Assembly (NCBI GenBank): GCA_028280405.1
Contig: JANQLW010000055.1
Span: 1-51,975 of the forward strand
Direction of reading: 5' to 3'
Length of the DNA: 51,975 nucleotides
Source: Bacteroidales bacterium
GTDB taxonomy: Bacteria; Bacteroidota; Bacteroidia; Bacteroidales; GCA-2711565
Under the pieces are notes generated by a model. The model was not told where the DNA came from. It ran no database searches and saw nothing but the letters and a program-made list of their open reading frames with translations. Position 1 is the stretch's first letter; every line of letters starts with the position of its first letter. Shown here piece after piece: positions 17,101 to 25,464 of this stretch. The position numbers and the translations under genes are program-made.

Positions 17101-17949
17101 ATGGTTAGAATTATTGAATCAATTCGTGACGGGCTGCAGGGATTGAATAAACTTGTTTCAATAGAAAAAAAAGTAGCATACACTAATGCAATATTAAAGG
17201 CCGGTTTTGATGCTGTAGATATCGGATCATTTGTATCGCCACAGGCAGTTCCTCAAATGGCTGATACAGGTGATCTGATTCAAAAAATAGACTTAAATAA
17301 TACTTCCTCAAAAATCATGACTCTTGTTGCTAACAAAAAAGGAGCAGAAATTGGAGCAGAATATGATCAACTGGATTATTTAATTTATCCTTTTACAATT
17401 TCGGAGACTTTTTTAAAGAAAAACATTAATGCCGATTTTGAAAAATCCGAACGTACTATTGATGAGATTCTGAATATCTGTATAAAGAAGAATAAAGAAT
17501 TTACATTATACATTTCAATGGCTTTTGGGAATCCATATGGAGATGAATGGAGTGTAGATTTAATCTTAGAATGGATCGAAAAATTTGCGAAGAAAAATAT
17601 TAAAGAAATATCTATATCTGATACTACCGGACTATCGACTGAAAAGTCAATTAAGGAAATATTTGAAAATGCCGTTCTAAAATATCCGGATATATTATTT
17701 GGGCTTCATTTACATACTCCTCCGAATGATTGGTACAATCGAATAGATTCAGCATGGAATGCCGGATGTAAATGGTTCGACACAGTAATGGGAGGGCTGG
17801 GAGGATGCCCAATGACCGGATATGAATTACTTTCCAATCTAAACACTTACGATCTGGCATATTACTTTTCTCATAATAAAATTGAGCATAAATTGAATAT
17901 GAAACAACTGGACGTGATTAATCAAATTAAACAGGAATTAATTGACTAA
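17101..17949 (+). CDS. Hydroxymethylglutaryl-CoA lyase
   Basis: This 282-aa enzyme cleaves HMG-CoA to acetyl-CoA and acetoacetate, the last committed step of leucine degradation. All key residues are in place: Arg9-Asp10 in ESIRDGLQGL, His203/His205 in FGLHLHTPP, and Cys236 in GGLGGCPMTG, with FVSPQAVPQMADT and YISMAFGNPYGDEW typical of the compact Bacteroidota form. It starts 14 bp after the Cys-less paralogue, so the two are co-transcribed. The acetoacetate product would be activated by the acetoacetyl-CoA synthetase encoded 8-10 kb upstream on the other strand. Confidence in function is high. Confidence 0.92.
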   Translation: MVRIIESIRDGLQGLNKLVSIEKKVAYTNAILKAGFDAVDIGSFVSPQAVPQMADTGDLIQKIDLNNTSSKIMTLVANKKGAEIGAEYDQLDYLIYPFTISETFLKKNINADFEKSERTIDEILNICIKKNKEFTLYISMAFGNPYGDEWSVDLILEWIEKFAKKNIKEISISDTTGLSTEKSIKEIFENAVLKYPDILFGLHLHTPPNDWYNRIDSAWNAGCKWFDTVMGGLGGCPMTGYELLSNLNTYDLAYYFSHNKIEHKLNMKQLDVINQIKQELID

Positions 17950-18056
17950 GTACTAAGCTACGTATTTTCATTTCTTTCTGAAGAGATCTCATATTAACCA
18001 GAAGGATATGTTCCTGCTTATACAGGGCTAAATGTAAGCTTTTCGATGAGTTTTTA

Positions 18057-18098
18057 AAAATCAGGGGCGACGCCCCTAGGGGCGTCGCCCCTGATTTT
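18057..18098. repeat. 42-bp perfect palindrome upstream of ECF sigma gene
   Basis: Two 21-bp arms meet without a loop at 18077/18078. The GC-rich core consists of GGGGCG-A-CGCCCC and its mirror GGGGCG-T-CGCCCC, so each half is itself a hairpin. It starts 107 bp after the HMG-CoA lyase stop and ends 25 bp before the sigma gene ATG. It could be a bidirectional terminator, a cruciform or operator, or a REP-type repeat. Its GC content stands out in this AT-rich region. Confidence 0.85.
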
Positions 18099-18102
18099 AT
18101 TG

Positions 18103-18110
18103 TATATTTG
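18103..18110 (+). promoter_or_regulatory. Candidate -7 element for ECF sigma gene
   Basis: TATATTTG fits TAnnTTTG and is followed by GGAGG (18113-18117) and ATG at 18124. A start site here would leave a leader of only a few bases, and the -33 region would fall inside the palindrome, tying that structure to control of this promoter. Confidence 0.45.
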
Positions 18111-18123
18111 CCGGAGGCATAAT

Positions 18124-18663
18124 ATGACTATCGACGACAAATATATTATCAATGGCCTTCGTAAAGGAAATGAAAAAGCATTAAAATTGCTTTATGATAA
18201 ATTTTTCCCATCACTTTGTTCATATGCTTTTCAAATCATAAAAGAAGAAATGCCTGCCGGAGATATTGTTCAGGAGATATACACTAAAGTTTGGAACAAA
18301 AGAAAAGATTTTGACTCTATTTATTCAATAAGATCTTTTTTCTATTTATCGGTTCGGAATGCTTGCCTGAATTATATTAGAGATCATAAAAAATACCAAA
18401 CAGTAGAGCTAGATGACAATATGCCTTTTGAAGATGACCATCTTATCATTGAAGAAGAAGTTCATCGTATGATTAAAAATGAAATTGATAAGTTACCTGA
18501 AGCAATGCGCAAGGTTTTTAATCTCACACTGATGGATATGAGTATTCCAGAAATCTCTCAAGCTTTAAATGTATCTGAAAATACCATTAGGAACCAAAGG
18601 GCAAGAGCCAGAGAAATCCTTCGTGAAAGACTGAAGGATTGGGTATTTTTATTTTTCCTGTAA
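18124..18663 (+). CDS. FecI-like ECF sigma factor
   Basis: This protein of about 179 aa is an ECF sigma factor of the Bacteroidota FecI-like family. Region 2 includes LLYDKFFPSLCSYAFQII and DIVQEIYTKVWNKR; region 4 includes LPEAMRKVFNLTLMDM and the helix-turn-helix SIPEISQALNVSENTIRNQ. The C-terminus (LKDWVFLFFL) carries the hydrophobic tail typical of this group. A TTG eight codons upstream is in frame, but I take the ATG at 18124 because GGAGG lies 6 bp before it. The neighbouring FecR, STN-containing SusC and SusD genes indicate a trans-envelope signalling circuit that would induce this locus when the outer-membrane transporter is occupied. Confidence 0.93.
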   Translation: MTIDDKYIINGLRKGNEKALKLLYDKFFPSLCSYAFQIIKEEMPAGDIVQEIYTKVWNKRKDFDSIYSIRSFFYLSVRNACLNYIRDHKKYQTVELDDNMPFEDDHLIIEEEVHRMIKNEIDKLPEAMRKVFNLTLMDMSIPEISQALNVSENTIRNQRARAREILRERLKDWVFLFFL

Positions 18664-19056
18664 AAAAATACGACTTGTACTTATACTTAGTTTATTGGGG
18701 TTTTATTGTTTTATGTTAAAATCCCGGAGACTTACACTCGTTCCTAAACGTTTTACCTCCATATCCCAAATTAATTCAACTCTCGGTCGGGCATTGCAAT
18801 AATAGTAGTAAACCTTATTTATCTCCTACAACCTTAGTAGAAAAAGTCAGTATACATTAACTCTTACCTTATTACCTTATTTTTTACAAGCTAGATAAAT
18901 AAACTAATTCCCCCATTTAAGGGATTTAGGGGGATTCTCTATTCCCAATCCATTAAATAAATTCTTTTACAAAAATTTACTACCCGACTAGTATGGTTAC
19001 GACTTTTCTGTGTTATAATACTAAACAATATTGTATAGCACCGAAATTTGTCAAAC
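18664..19056. other. 393-bp gap between sigma and anti-sigma genes, with dispersed hairpin repeat
   Basis: I see no gene here. Bases 18906-18936 form an inverted repeat with CCCCC and GGGGG arms around an AT-rich centre, similar to C/G-run repeats scattered through Bacteroidota intergenic DNA. It may also end transcription of the sigma gene. The gap implies fecR has its own promoter, but I find no convincing TAnnTTTG close to its start. Confidence 0.5.
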
Positions 19057-20217
19057 ATGATCAATACTAAATTAAAAATAGCCGACTTGATATACTCTTA
19101 TTTAAAAGGCTCTCTTTCAGATGAAGATAAATTTGCCCTTTTGAAATGGAAGGAACAATCGGAAGCAAATAAACAATTATTTGAAAATTTGCTAAAGAAG
19201 GAATCTTATATCACAAAATCCGAAATCTATCAAAAATTTACAGATCAGAACAGATTTGCCGAAATTCAAAAATACATTAGAAAACAAAAAATAAGATCTC
19301 TTTATAAATATGCTGCTATTGCTGCAGTCATCCTGACTCCTCTTTTGATCACGATAATGCTTATGTACAACACTCCCTTATCATTTAAGAAAAATCAGTT
19401 TTCTGATTCCATTAAACCGGGGAAATCAACAGCCCTTTTATATACTGCGGATGGGAAAATAATTAATCTGGAAGCAAAAGAGTTTGAAATTAAAGATCCT
19501 TCGGGTACAACGATTACAAATAAAAACAAATCATTAGTATACAGAAAAAATAATACACAAAAAGAAATAAGAGAAGAACAAATTGTAAAAGCAGTAGTTC
19601 CCCGTGGAGGTGAATATTTAATTGAACTTTCAGATGGTACCAAGGTTTGGTTAAATTCGGAAAGTAACCTTGAACATCCCATCACTTTTGTAAAGAATAA
19701 AAGAATCGTAAAAGTAAAAGGGGAAGCTTACTTTGAGGTTGCACATAATAAAAGCAAACCGTTTATAGTGATAGCTGAAGATACCAAAGTTGAAGTACTG
19801 GGAACCAAATTTAATATCCGCGCATATAAAGAAGAAGGATATACTGCAACAACTCTTGTAGAGGGTAAAGTCCGAACAATTGCCGGGAACTATAAACCTG
19901 TAATACTTTCTCCTTCAGAACAGTTTATCTATAATAAGAAAAAAGAAGAATACATTACTACAGAGGTAAATACCGAACTTTATACATCCTGGAAAGACGG
20001 TTTATTTGTTTTCGATAAACAACGACTGGAAGATATACTGAATACAATCTCCAGATGGTATAATGTTGATATTTTTTACGATAATGACCGATTAAAAAGT
20101 ATTGTTTTTTCAGGAAGGCTGAAAAGATATGATAATGCCGAAAACCTATTAAAAATATTTATGGCAATTGAAGATGTAAAATTTGATATTAATGGAAATA
20201 CAATTTTAGTAAAATAA
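19057..20217 (+). CDS. FecR-family anti-sigma factor
   Basis: This 386-aa inner-membrane regulator would hold the adjacent FecI-like sigma factor and relay the signal from the transporter. The cytoplasmic N-terminal domain (1-82) precedes one transmembrane helix (about 84-104, KYAAIAAVILTPLLITIMLM). A periplasmic FecR domain follows (VPRGGEYLIELSDGTKVWLN through VLGTKFNIRAY), then a C-terminal DUF4974-type domain (WKDGLFVFDKQRLEDILNTI), which contacts the STN domain of the partner SusC. An in-frame TTG three codons upstream is less likely than this ATG. It is 98 bp upstream of susC, with two hairpins between. Confidence 0.94.
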   Translation: MINTKLKIADLIYSYLKGSLSDEDKFALLKWKEQSEANKQLFENLLKKESYITKSEIYQKFTDQNRFAEIQKYIRKQKIRSLYKYAAIAAVILTPLLITIMLMYNTPLSFKKNQFSDSIKPGKSTALLYTADGKIINLEAKEFEIKDPSGTTITNKNKSLVYRKNNTQKEIREEQIVKAVVPRGGEYLIELSDGTKVWLNSESNLEHPITFVKNKRIVKVKGEAYFEVAHNKSKPFIVIAEDTKVEVLGTKFNIRAYKEEGYTATTLVEGKVRTIAGNYKPVILSPSEQFIYNKKKEEYITTEVNTELYTSWKDGLFVFDKQRLEDILNTISRWYNVDIFYDNDRLKSIVFSGRLKRYDNAENLLKIFMAIEDVKFDINGNTILVK

Positions 20218-20218
20218 A

Positions 20219-20250
20219 AAAGGCAAAAATGCGGTAACACTTTTGCCTTT
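20219..20250 (+). terminator. Hairpin after fecR
   Basis: Perfect 10-bp arms AAAGGCAAAA (20219-20228) and TTTTGCCTTT (20241-20250) with a 12-nt loop begin one base after the fecR stop. The right arm supplies four Ts but no long T-tract, so partial termination or attenuation before susC is likelier than a full stop. Confidence 0.6.
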
Positions 20251-20260
20251 GAAATAAAGT

Positions 20261-20287
20261 GACCTTGCAGGAAAATCCTGCAAAGTC
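20261..20287 (+). promoter_or_regulatory. Second hairpin in susC leader
   Basis: TTGCAGGA (20265-20272) pairs with TCCTGCAA (20276-20283) over a 3-nt loop, and GAC/GTC extends the stem past one mismatch. It ends 28 bp before the susC ATG. It could be an mRNA processing or stabilising element that raises susC expression relative to fecR. Confidence 0.5.
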
Positions 20288-20315
20288 AAATGTTTAATTT
20301 AACTATAACAAATTT

Positions 20316-23300
20316 ATGAAAAAAAAATGGACTTGTATTCCTCCTTCTAAGGGGAGGATACGCAAAGCATTGTTAATTATGAAACTAATGACATTTTTTA
20401 TTCTTGTAAGCGTATTTCAGGTCTCTGCCAGTGCATATTCGCAGAAAGCCTTTACGATTAGTTTGGAAAATGCCACTCTGGAGAATGTGATGGATCACAT
20501 TAAAAACAATAGCGATTATTACTTTCTTTATAAGAATAGTGATATTGAAAACATTAAAGAACTTAATATTGACTTGACAAGTGTTGATATTGAGGAAGTA
20601 TTAACAACCTGTCTGGAAGGAACTGATTTATCATTTAGTCTTACGGATAATCTTATATTAATTTACAAAAAAGATACTTTTCTAAGCTTAGAAACGACTC
20701 AAGACATTACTGTAAAAGGAATAGTAAAGGATAAGGATGGATATCCTTTGCCTGGTGTAACAGTTCTTATTAAAGGAACGCTTAATGGTACAACAACAAA
20801 TGGGGAAGGAGCATATGAGATTGAGGTACCATCCAATGGCATATTAGTATTTTCTTTTATAGGTATGAAAACCCAAGAGCATGCTGTTGCAGGAAAAACA
20901 GAAATAGGGGTTGTGATGGAAGATGATATTTCACAACTGGAAGAAGTGGTTATTGTTTTTAATACTGGCTATCAACAGTTAAAAAAAGATGAACTTACCG
21001 GTGCAGCCAGTGTCGTTACTACTAAAGAATTAAAGCAGCGTGTAGCTGTTACCGGTAATTTTTTGGAAAATCTTGAGGGAAAAGTCCCTGGCTTGGTTTA
21101 TAACTCCCAAACAGGCGAACTTAGTATAAGGGGTGTTTCTACTTTTGATGCAGTAAAGGAACCTTTGATTGTAGTAGACGGTTTTCCAACCGAAATTGAC
21201 CTGCGTTCCATTAATCCTTATGACATTGTTTCCATCAGTGTTTTGCGTGATGCAGCGGCAGCCTCAATTTATGGAGTAAGGGCATCAAATGGTGTGATTG
21301 TTATCGAAACCAAGAAAGGAGCAGAAGGAAAACCTGTGTTTACGATTCATGCTACTTATGCGGTTCAAAATAAACCTGATTTTAGCTATCTTAATTATGC
21401 GGATGCAAGTGAATTTGTTCAGTTACAGAAAGAAGAATTTATCAAGGCAAAACCCAGCTATTTTTTATTTGATTGGGGGTTTTCTAAAATGAATCAAGTA
21501 CAGGAAATTATGTTTGGGGCTACACAGCTTGCAGTATCCGATCCATTATTGACAGAGGAGCAGGTAAATGAAAAACTATTAGCACTGGGTTCATACGATA
21601 ACCTGAAAGAATATGAACGCTTATTTTATCAGAATAAGATTACAAAAAATTTAAACTTTGACATGAGTGGGGGAACTGATAAATTTACTTACCTGTTAGG
21701 GTTGAATTATATTGATGAAACTCCTGTTGAACGAAGATCCCAAAACCGCCAACTTAGCTTAAACATGGGATTGAATGTAAAACTCTCTGAACGCATTAAT
21801 TTTGATTTCCGGGGTAAATATACTAATAATAAAGATGTAAGTGGGCGAACCCCTTCCTATTCAAGTTTCTTTCCTTATGAACGCCTGGCGGATGAAAATG
21901 GAAATCCATTGCCTGTTAGATTAGAACCGAGCAGGAGTGCTTTTAGCAAAGTAATATATGAAGACGATAATAATGAGCTTATGGAAAAAGGCCTTTACGA
22001 TACTTTTTATCATCCTTACGCGGAATTGGCCAGTAATACCAACACCTCTAAAGGCTCATCCATCAGGTTTCAGGGAAGATTAAATATAAAGTTAACGAAT
22101 TGGTTAGATATAGATCTTGGTGGAAAATTTGAAAGTCAAAATATACTACTTGACCAAATGCAACTTGAAAATGCTTATGATGTAAAAACAGCATTAAATT
22201 ATTTTGCGAAAAAGGATCCTCTTACAGGTATGGCTATGTTTGTAAACCTTCCCAAAGGAAATATCCTGAAGAAAACCAATCAGAGATTAACAAGTTATAC
22301 TGTAAGAAGCCAGTTAAATTTTAACCATAAATTTGGTGGAAATGACCATAACATTACAGCAATTTTAGGAATTGAAGGCCAAAGAACGCTAAATAAAGGC
22401 TATACAGCATCCTTTTTTGGTTATGATGAACAATCTTTAATCCATTTACCGGTTAATTGGGGAGTTATTCGCTCATCCAGGCCTGATTTTAGTATATTAG
22501 GATATTCTTCTTCTGGTTTCAATAGCAATAACTATTTGGGAGAAACAGAATCAGATCGAAGGTTCATGTCTTATTACGGACAGGCCACTTATGTTTTCAA
22601 AGAAAAATATGTGGCCACAGGAAGTTTTCGAATTGACCGCTCTAATTTATTTGGAGCAGACCCTAAATTTAAATACAAACCGCTTTGGTCTGTTGGTTTA
22701 AACTGGCGTTTAGGCAAAGAAGAATTTATTCAAAAAATAAACTGGATAGATAATTTGATGTTAAGGGCAGCCACAGGTTTTAATGGCAATGTACCCAACA
22801 GTAATAATGGTGCTTTTCTTATTTTATTTAGCAGGCTAAATACATCCCTGGATGTTCCCTTGATGTATAATGACATACTGGCTCCGGAGAATCAGTCGTT
22901 GAGATGGGAAACCACCAAAAATTATAACCTGGGTATTGATTTTGCAATTTTTAATAATCGTATTACCGGCGCTGTGGATATGTATATTAAAAATACGACT
23001 GATATATTCGGGAGTTATGATGCGGATCCAACCTCCGGCTTTAATTCCTATGAAGCCAATACGGCTTCAATAAAAAATACCGGATTTGAATTTGTGATTA
23101 ACTCACTGAATGTAAAAAGGGACAAGTTTGAGTGGAGAACACAAATAACGGCATCCTTCAACAAGAATAAAGTAGTGAAAGTAAAAAGTACTGAATTTCC
23201 AAATTCCCAATATATAACAGGAAGTATTAATCCGGTAGAAGGATACCCTTTAGGCGCATTATTTAGTTATAATTACGGAGGCTTAAATGAACTAGGAAAA

Positions 23301-23924
23301 CCTTTTGTATATGATAAAGAAGGCAATGAGAAAATATTAGCCTTTTACGGTTCGGATAAAGTTGATGTTACTTTTGACGATTTGATCTATAATGGAACAA
23401 CCACTCCAAAACATGTAATAGGAATAAATAATCAATTTACGATTGGTAATTTCGATCTTTCTTTCTTATTTATGTACTATGGTGGGCATGTAATGAGGGT
23501 GGAGCAACCTAATCCTCGTAATATAGGTGCTTATTCCAATAACCCATTAAAAGGTTCTTCTAACTATTGGAAACAACCCGGAGATGAGGAGAATACGATA
23601 ATACCGGGCTTTGTGAGAGGCTCCAGCCTGGATCCCGGCTATTACCAATCTTTTGCTGTGTATGCTTATGAATATGCCTCACAATTTGTGCGTAAAGCAG
23701 ATTATATCAGGCTAAGGGATGTTATAGTTACCTATCATTTAAAGGCTGGTTTTTTAGAAAGAATAGGCTTATATAATACACAATTACGTTTTCAGGCCCA
23801 GAATCCTTTTCGCCATACATTTAGTGGAAATGATATTGATCCGGATGCGATTAATCGTGTTACAGGAGTCCGGAGGCTCGAAATACAACCATTCTACAGC
23901 TTTACTTTCTCAACTAATTTTTAA
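20316..23924 (+). CDS. SusC/RagA TonB-dependent transporter with STN signalling domain
   Basis: This 1202-aa outer-membrane transporter imports a ligand with energy from TonB. Signal peptide about 1-43 (LMTFFILVSVFQVSASAYS); STN domain about 45-118, which signals to FecR; carboxypeptidase-D regulatory-like beta-sandwich about 127-205 (VKGIVKDKDGYPLPGVTV); plug about 215-330 with GVSTF, DGFPTEIDLRSINP and the RDAAAASIYGVRASNGV signature of SusC proteins; then the beta-barrel ending in a terminal aromatic residue (SFTFSTNF). The SusD partner begins 2 bp downstream. No glycosidase, peptidase or kinase in the locus identifies the substrate, so I do not call this a polysaccharide utilisation locus. 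Confidence 0.95.
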   Translation: MKKKWTCIPPSKGRIRKALLIMKLMTFFILVSVFQVSASAYSQKAFTISLENATLENVMDHIKNNSDYYFLYKNSDIENIKELNIDLTSVDIEEVLTTCLEGTDLSFSLTDNLILIYKKDTFLSLETTQDITVKGIVKDKDGYPLPGVTVLIKGTLNGTTTNGEGAYEIEVPSNGILVFSFIGMKTQEHAVAGKTEIGVVMEDDISQLEEVVIVFNTGYQQLKKDELTGAASVVTTKELKQRVAVTGNFLENLEGKVPGLVYNSQTGELSIRGVSTFDAVKEPLIVVDGFPTEIDLRSINPYDIVSISVLRDAAAASIYGVRASNGVIVIETKKGAEGKPVFTIHATYAVQNKPDFSYLNYADASEFVQLQKEEFIKAKPSYFLFDWGFSKMNQVQEIMFGATQLAVSDPLLTEEQVNEKLLALGSYDNLKEYERLFYQNKITKNLNFDMSGGTDKFTYLLGLNYIDETPVERRSQNRQLSLNMGLNVKLSERINFDFRGKYTNNKDVSGRTPSYSSFFPYERLADENGNPLPVRLEPSRSAFSKVIYEDDNNELMEKGLYDTFYHPYAELASNTNTSKGSSIRFQGRLNIKLTNWLDIDLGGKFESQNILLDQMQLENAYDVKTALNYFAKKDPLTGMAMFVNLPKGNILKKTNQRLTSYTVRSQLNFNHKFGGNDHNITAILGIEGQRTLNKGYTASFFGYDEQSLIHLPVNWGVIRSSRPDFSILGYSSSGFNSNNYLGETESDRRFMSYYGQATYVFKEKYVATGSFRIDRSNLFGADPKFKYKPLWSVGLNWRLGKEEFIQKINWIDNLMLRAATGFNGNVPNSNNGAFLILFSRLNTSLDVPLMYNDILAPENQSLRWETTKNYNLGIDFAIFNNRITGAVDMYIKNTTDIFGSYDADPTSGFNSYEANTASIKNTGFEFVINSLNVKRDKFEWRTQITASFNKNKVVKVKSTEFPNSQYITGSINPVEGYPLGALFSYNYGGLNELGKPFVYDKEGNEKILAFYGSDKVDVTFDDLIYNGTTTPKHVIGINNQFTIGNFDLSFLFMYYGGHVMRVEQPNPRNIGAYSNNPLKGSSNYWKQPGDEENTIIPGFVRGSSLDPGYYQSFAVYAYEYASQFVRKADYIRLRDVIVTYHLKAGFLERIGLYNTQLRFQAQNPFRHTFSGNDIDPDAINRVTGVRRLEIQPFYSFTFSTNF

Positions 23925-23926
23925 AA

Positions 23927-25273
23927 ATGATTCTCATGAAAAATAGATACATAATAATATTATTAGTGATTATTACAGGTGTTTTTTCTTCCTGTGATAA
24001 ATTCTTTGATGTAAAACCCAAAGGTCTTGTTTTACCCGAAACAGTAAGTGATTATGAAGCCATGCTGAATTCACCGACCATGACCAGAACATTTCAATTA
24101 AACCTTCTGCACTTTGCAGATGATATCCACAATAGTGCCGATGAATTGAATGTGAGCCCTGCGGTTAATGGTTATTATTGGAGGCCTATCATTACCATCA
24201 ATGAAAAATTCAGCCCGGATATTTGGGGCCCATTATACCGTGTTATTTATAATTCAAATGTAATTATTAAAGGAGTTCCCAATTCGACAGGTGGTACAGA
24301 AGAAGAAAGGCAAGGGGTAATCAGTGAAGCATTGGTGATAAGAGCCAATGCCTATTTTGAAATGCTAACCGTATTTGCCAAAGCTTATGATGCTTCAACA
24401 GCGGCAACGGATCCGGGGCTTCCTTTAGTAACCAGTACGAGTGTAGTTGATAAAGCTCCGGGTAGGTCTTCCCTGCAAGCCACGCTTGATTCTATAATCA
24501 ATGATGTAACGAAAGCGAGTATTTCGTTGCCTCAAAGTAATATTAACCGATACAGGGTAACCAATTATATAGCGTATGGTTTATTGAGCAGAGTTTATTT
24601 ATACATGGCAGATTATGCCAATGCAAAGAAATATACGGATATGGCATTGCAGGCACCTCATGGTTTTCTCGATTATAATACAATGGCTGATTATCAAGAT
24701 GCCCCTGCATATGAACTTAGCCCTGAAGTACTATGGCAAAGAACTAGTGCAAGCGGAGGCCCTACTTTTATGATCTATTCTGAAGATTTGAATAGCTATT
24801 TCGATACCACTGACCTCCGTTATAGTTTATTAACTGTGACTAATAATAATGGTTTAGGCCGTTCTGGTTTTCGAGGGGCATATAATTTTGGGATTACGTT
24901 CCCTGAACTATACTTGACTAAAGCTGAACTGTTGGCCAGAGAAGGCAATTATGAAGAAGCCATGGAAATTGTAAATATGCTTAGAAAATATCGTATAAAA
25001 ACGGATTCATATGTTGAGCAAACAGCAGCTTCCGGAAACGAGGCTTTTGAAAAAGTGCTGGCTGAACGAAGAAGAGAATTAGCTTATAGTGGCTTACGCT
25101 GGTTTGATATGAAACGCCTGGATCAGGAAGGGCTCATGCCCGAAGTGAAACGTATCAATAGGGAAACAATGGAAGTTATAACTACGCTTCCTCCAAACAG
25201 TCCGAAATATACATTCGAAATCCCTGTACGTGTACAGATGTTCAATCCGGAAATGGAGCTTAATCATCAATAG
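23927..25273 (+). CDS. SusD/RagB-family outer-membrane lipoprotein
   Basis: This 448-aa surface lipoprotein binds substrate and caps the SusC channel. The signal peptide ends in a lipobox with Cys23 (GVFSSC); an alternative start three codons later (MKNRYIII) is equally plausible. SusD hallmarks are the early DKFFDVKPKG, the TPR-like segments ALVIRANAYFEMLTVFAKAY and YGLLSRVYLYMADYANA, and the C-terminal ERRRELAYSGLRWFDMKRL. It follows susC by 2 bp and is clearly its partner. It is rather short for the family (often 500-600 aa), which suggests a small ligand site, though this is inference. Confidence 0.94.
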   Translation: MILMKNRYIIILLVIITGVFSSCDKFFDVKPKGLVLPETVSDYEAMLNSPTMTRTFQLNLLHFADDIHNSADELNVSPAVNGYYWRPIITINEKFSPDIWGPLYRVIYNSNVIIKGVPNSTGGTEEERQGVISEALVIRANAYFEMLTVFAKAYDASTAATDPGLPLVTSTSVVDKAPGRSSLQATLDSIINDVTKASISLPQSNINRYRVTNYIAYGLLSRVYLYMADYANAKKYTDMALQAPHGFLDYNTMADYQDAPAYELSPEVLWQRTSASGGPTFMIYSEDLNSYFDTTDLRYSLLTVTNNNGLGRSGFRGAYNFGITFPELYLTKAELLAREGNYEEAMEIVNMLRKYRIKTDSYVEQTAASGNEAFEKVLAERRRELAYSGLRWFDMKRLDQEGLMPEVKRINRETMEVITTLPPNSPKYTFEIPVRVQMFNPEMELNHQ

Positions 25274-25285
25274 GTTAAGCTAAAA

Positions 25286-25351
25286 TTGGATATGGGAAAA
25301 ATTCAGGGAAATAGCGATCATTAAGTTATATCTGAATTTTTCCGTATCCAA
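25286..25351 (+). terminator. Long hairpin after susD
   Basis: Arms 25286-25306 and 25332-25351 (TTGGATATGGGAAAAATTCA and CTGAATTTTTCCGTATCCAA) pair with one bulge and one mismatch. It starts 13 bp after the susD stop and probably ends or stabilises the susCD message before the thioredoxin gene. Confidence 0.6.
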
Positions 25352-25464
25352 CCCCAATTCTTATGAGCTATCTGTATCGTTAAATAGATACCACTGTTTA
25401 AATAACCATAGCCGGGAACTACTAATATCAGTTTTCAGCATAAATATTAATATTAAAAATAGTA

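Noticed and set aside
19048..19056. TTG as start of the FecR protein
   Set aside because: The ATG at 19057 is three codons later, gives a normal N-terminus and is the commoner start.
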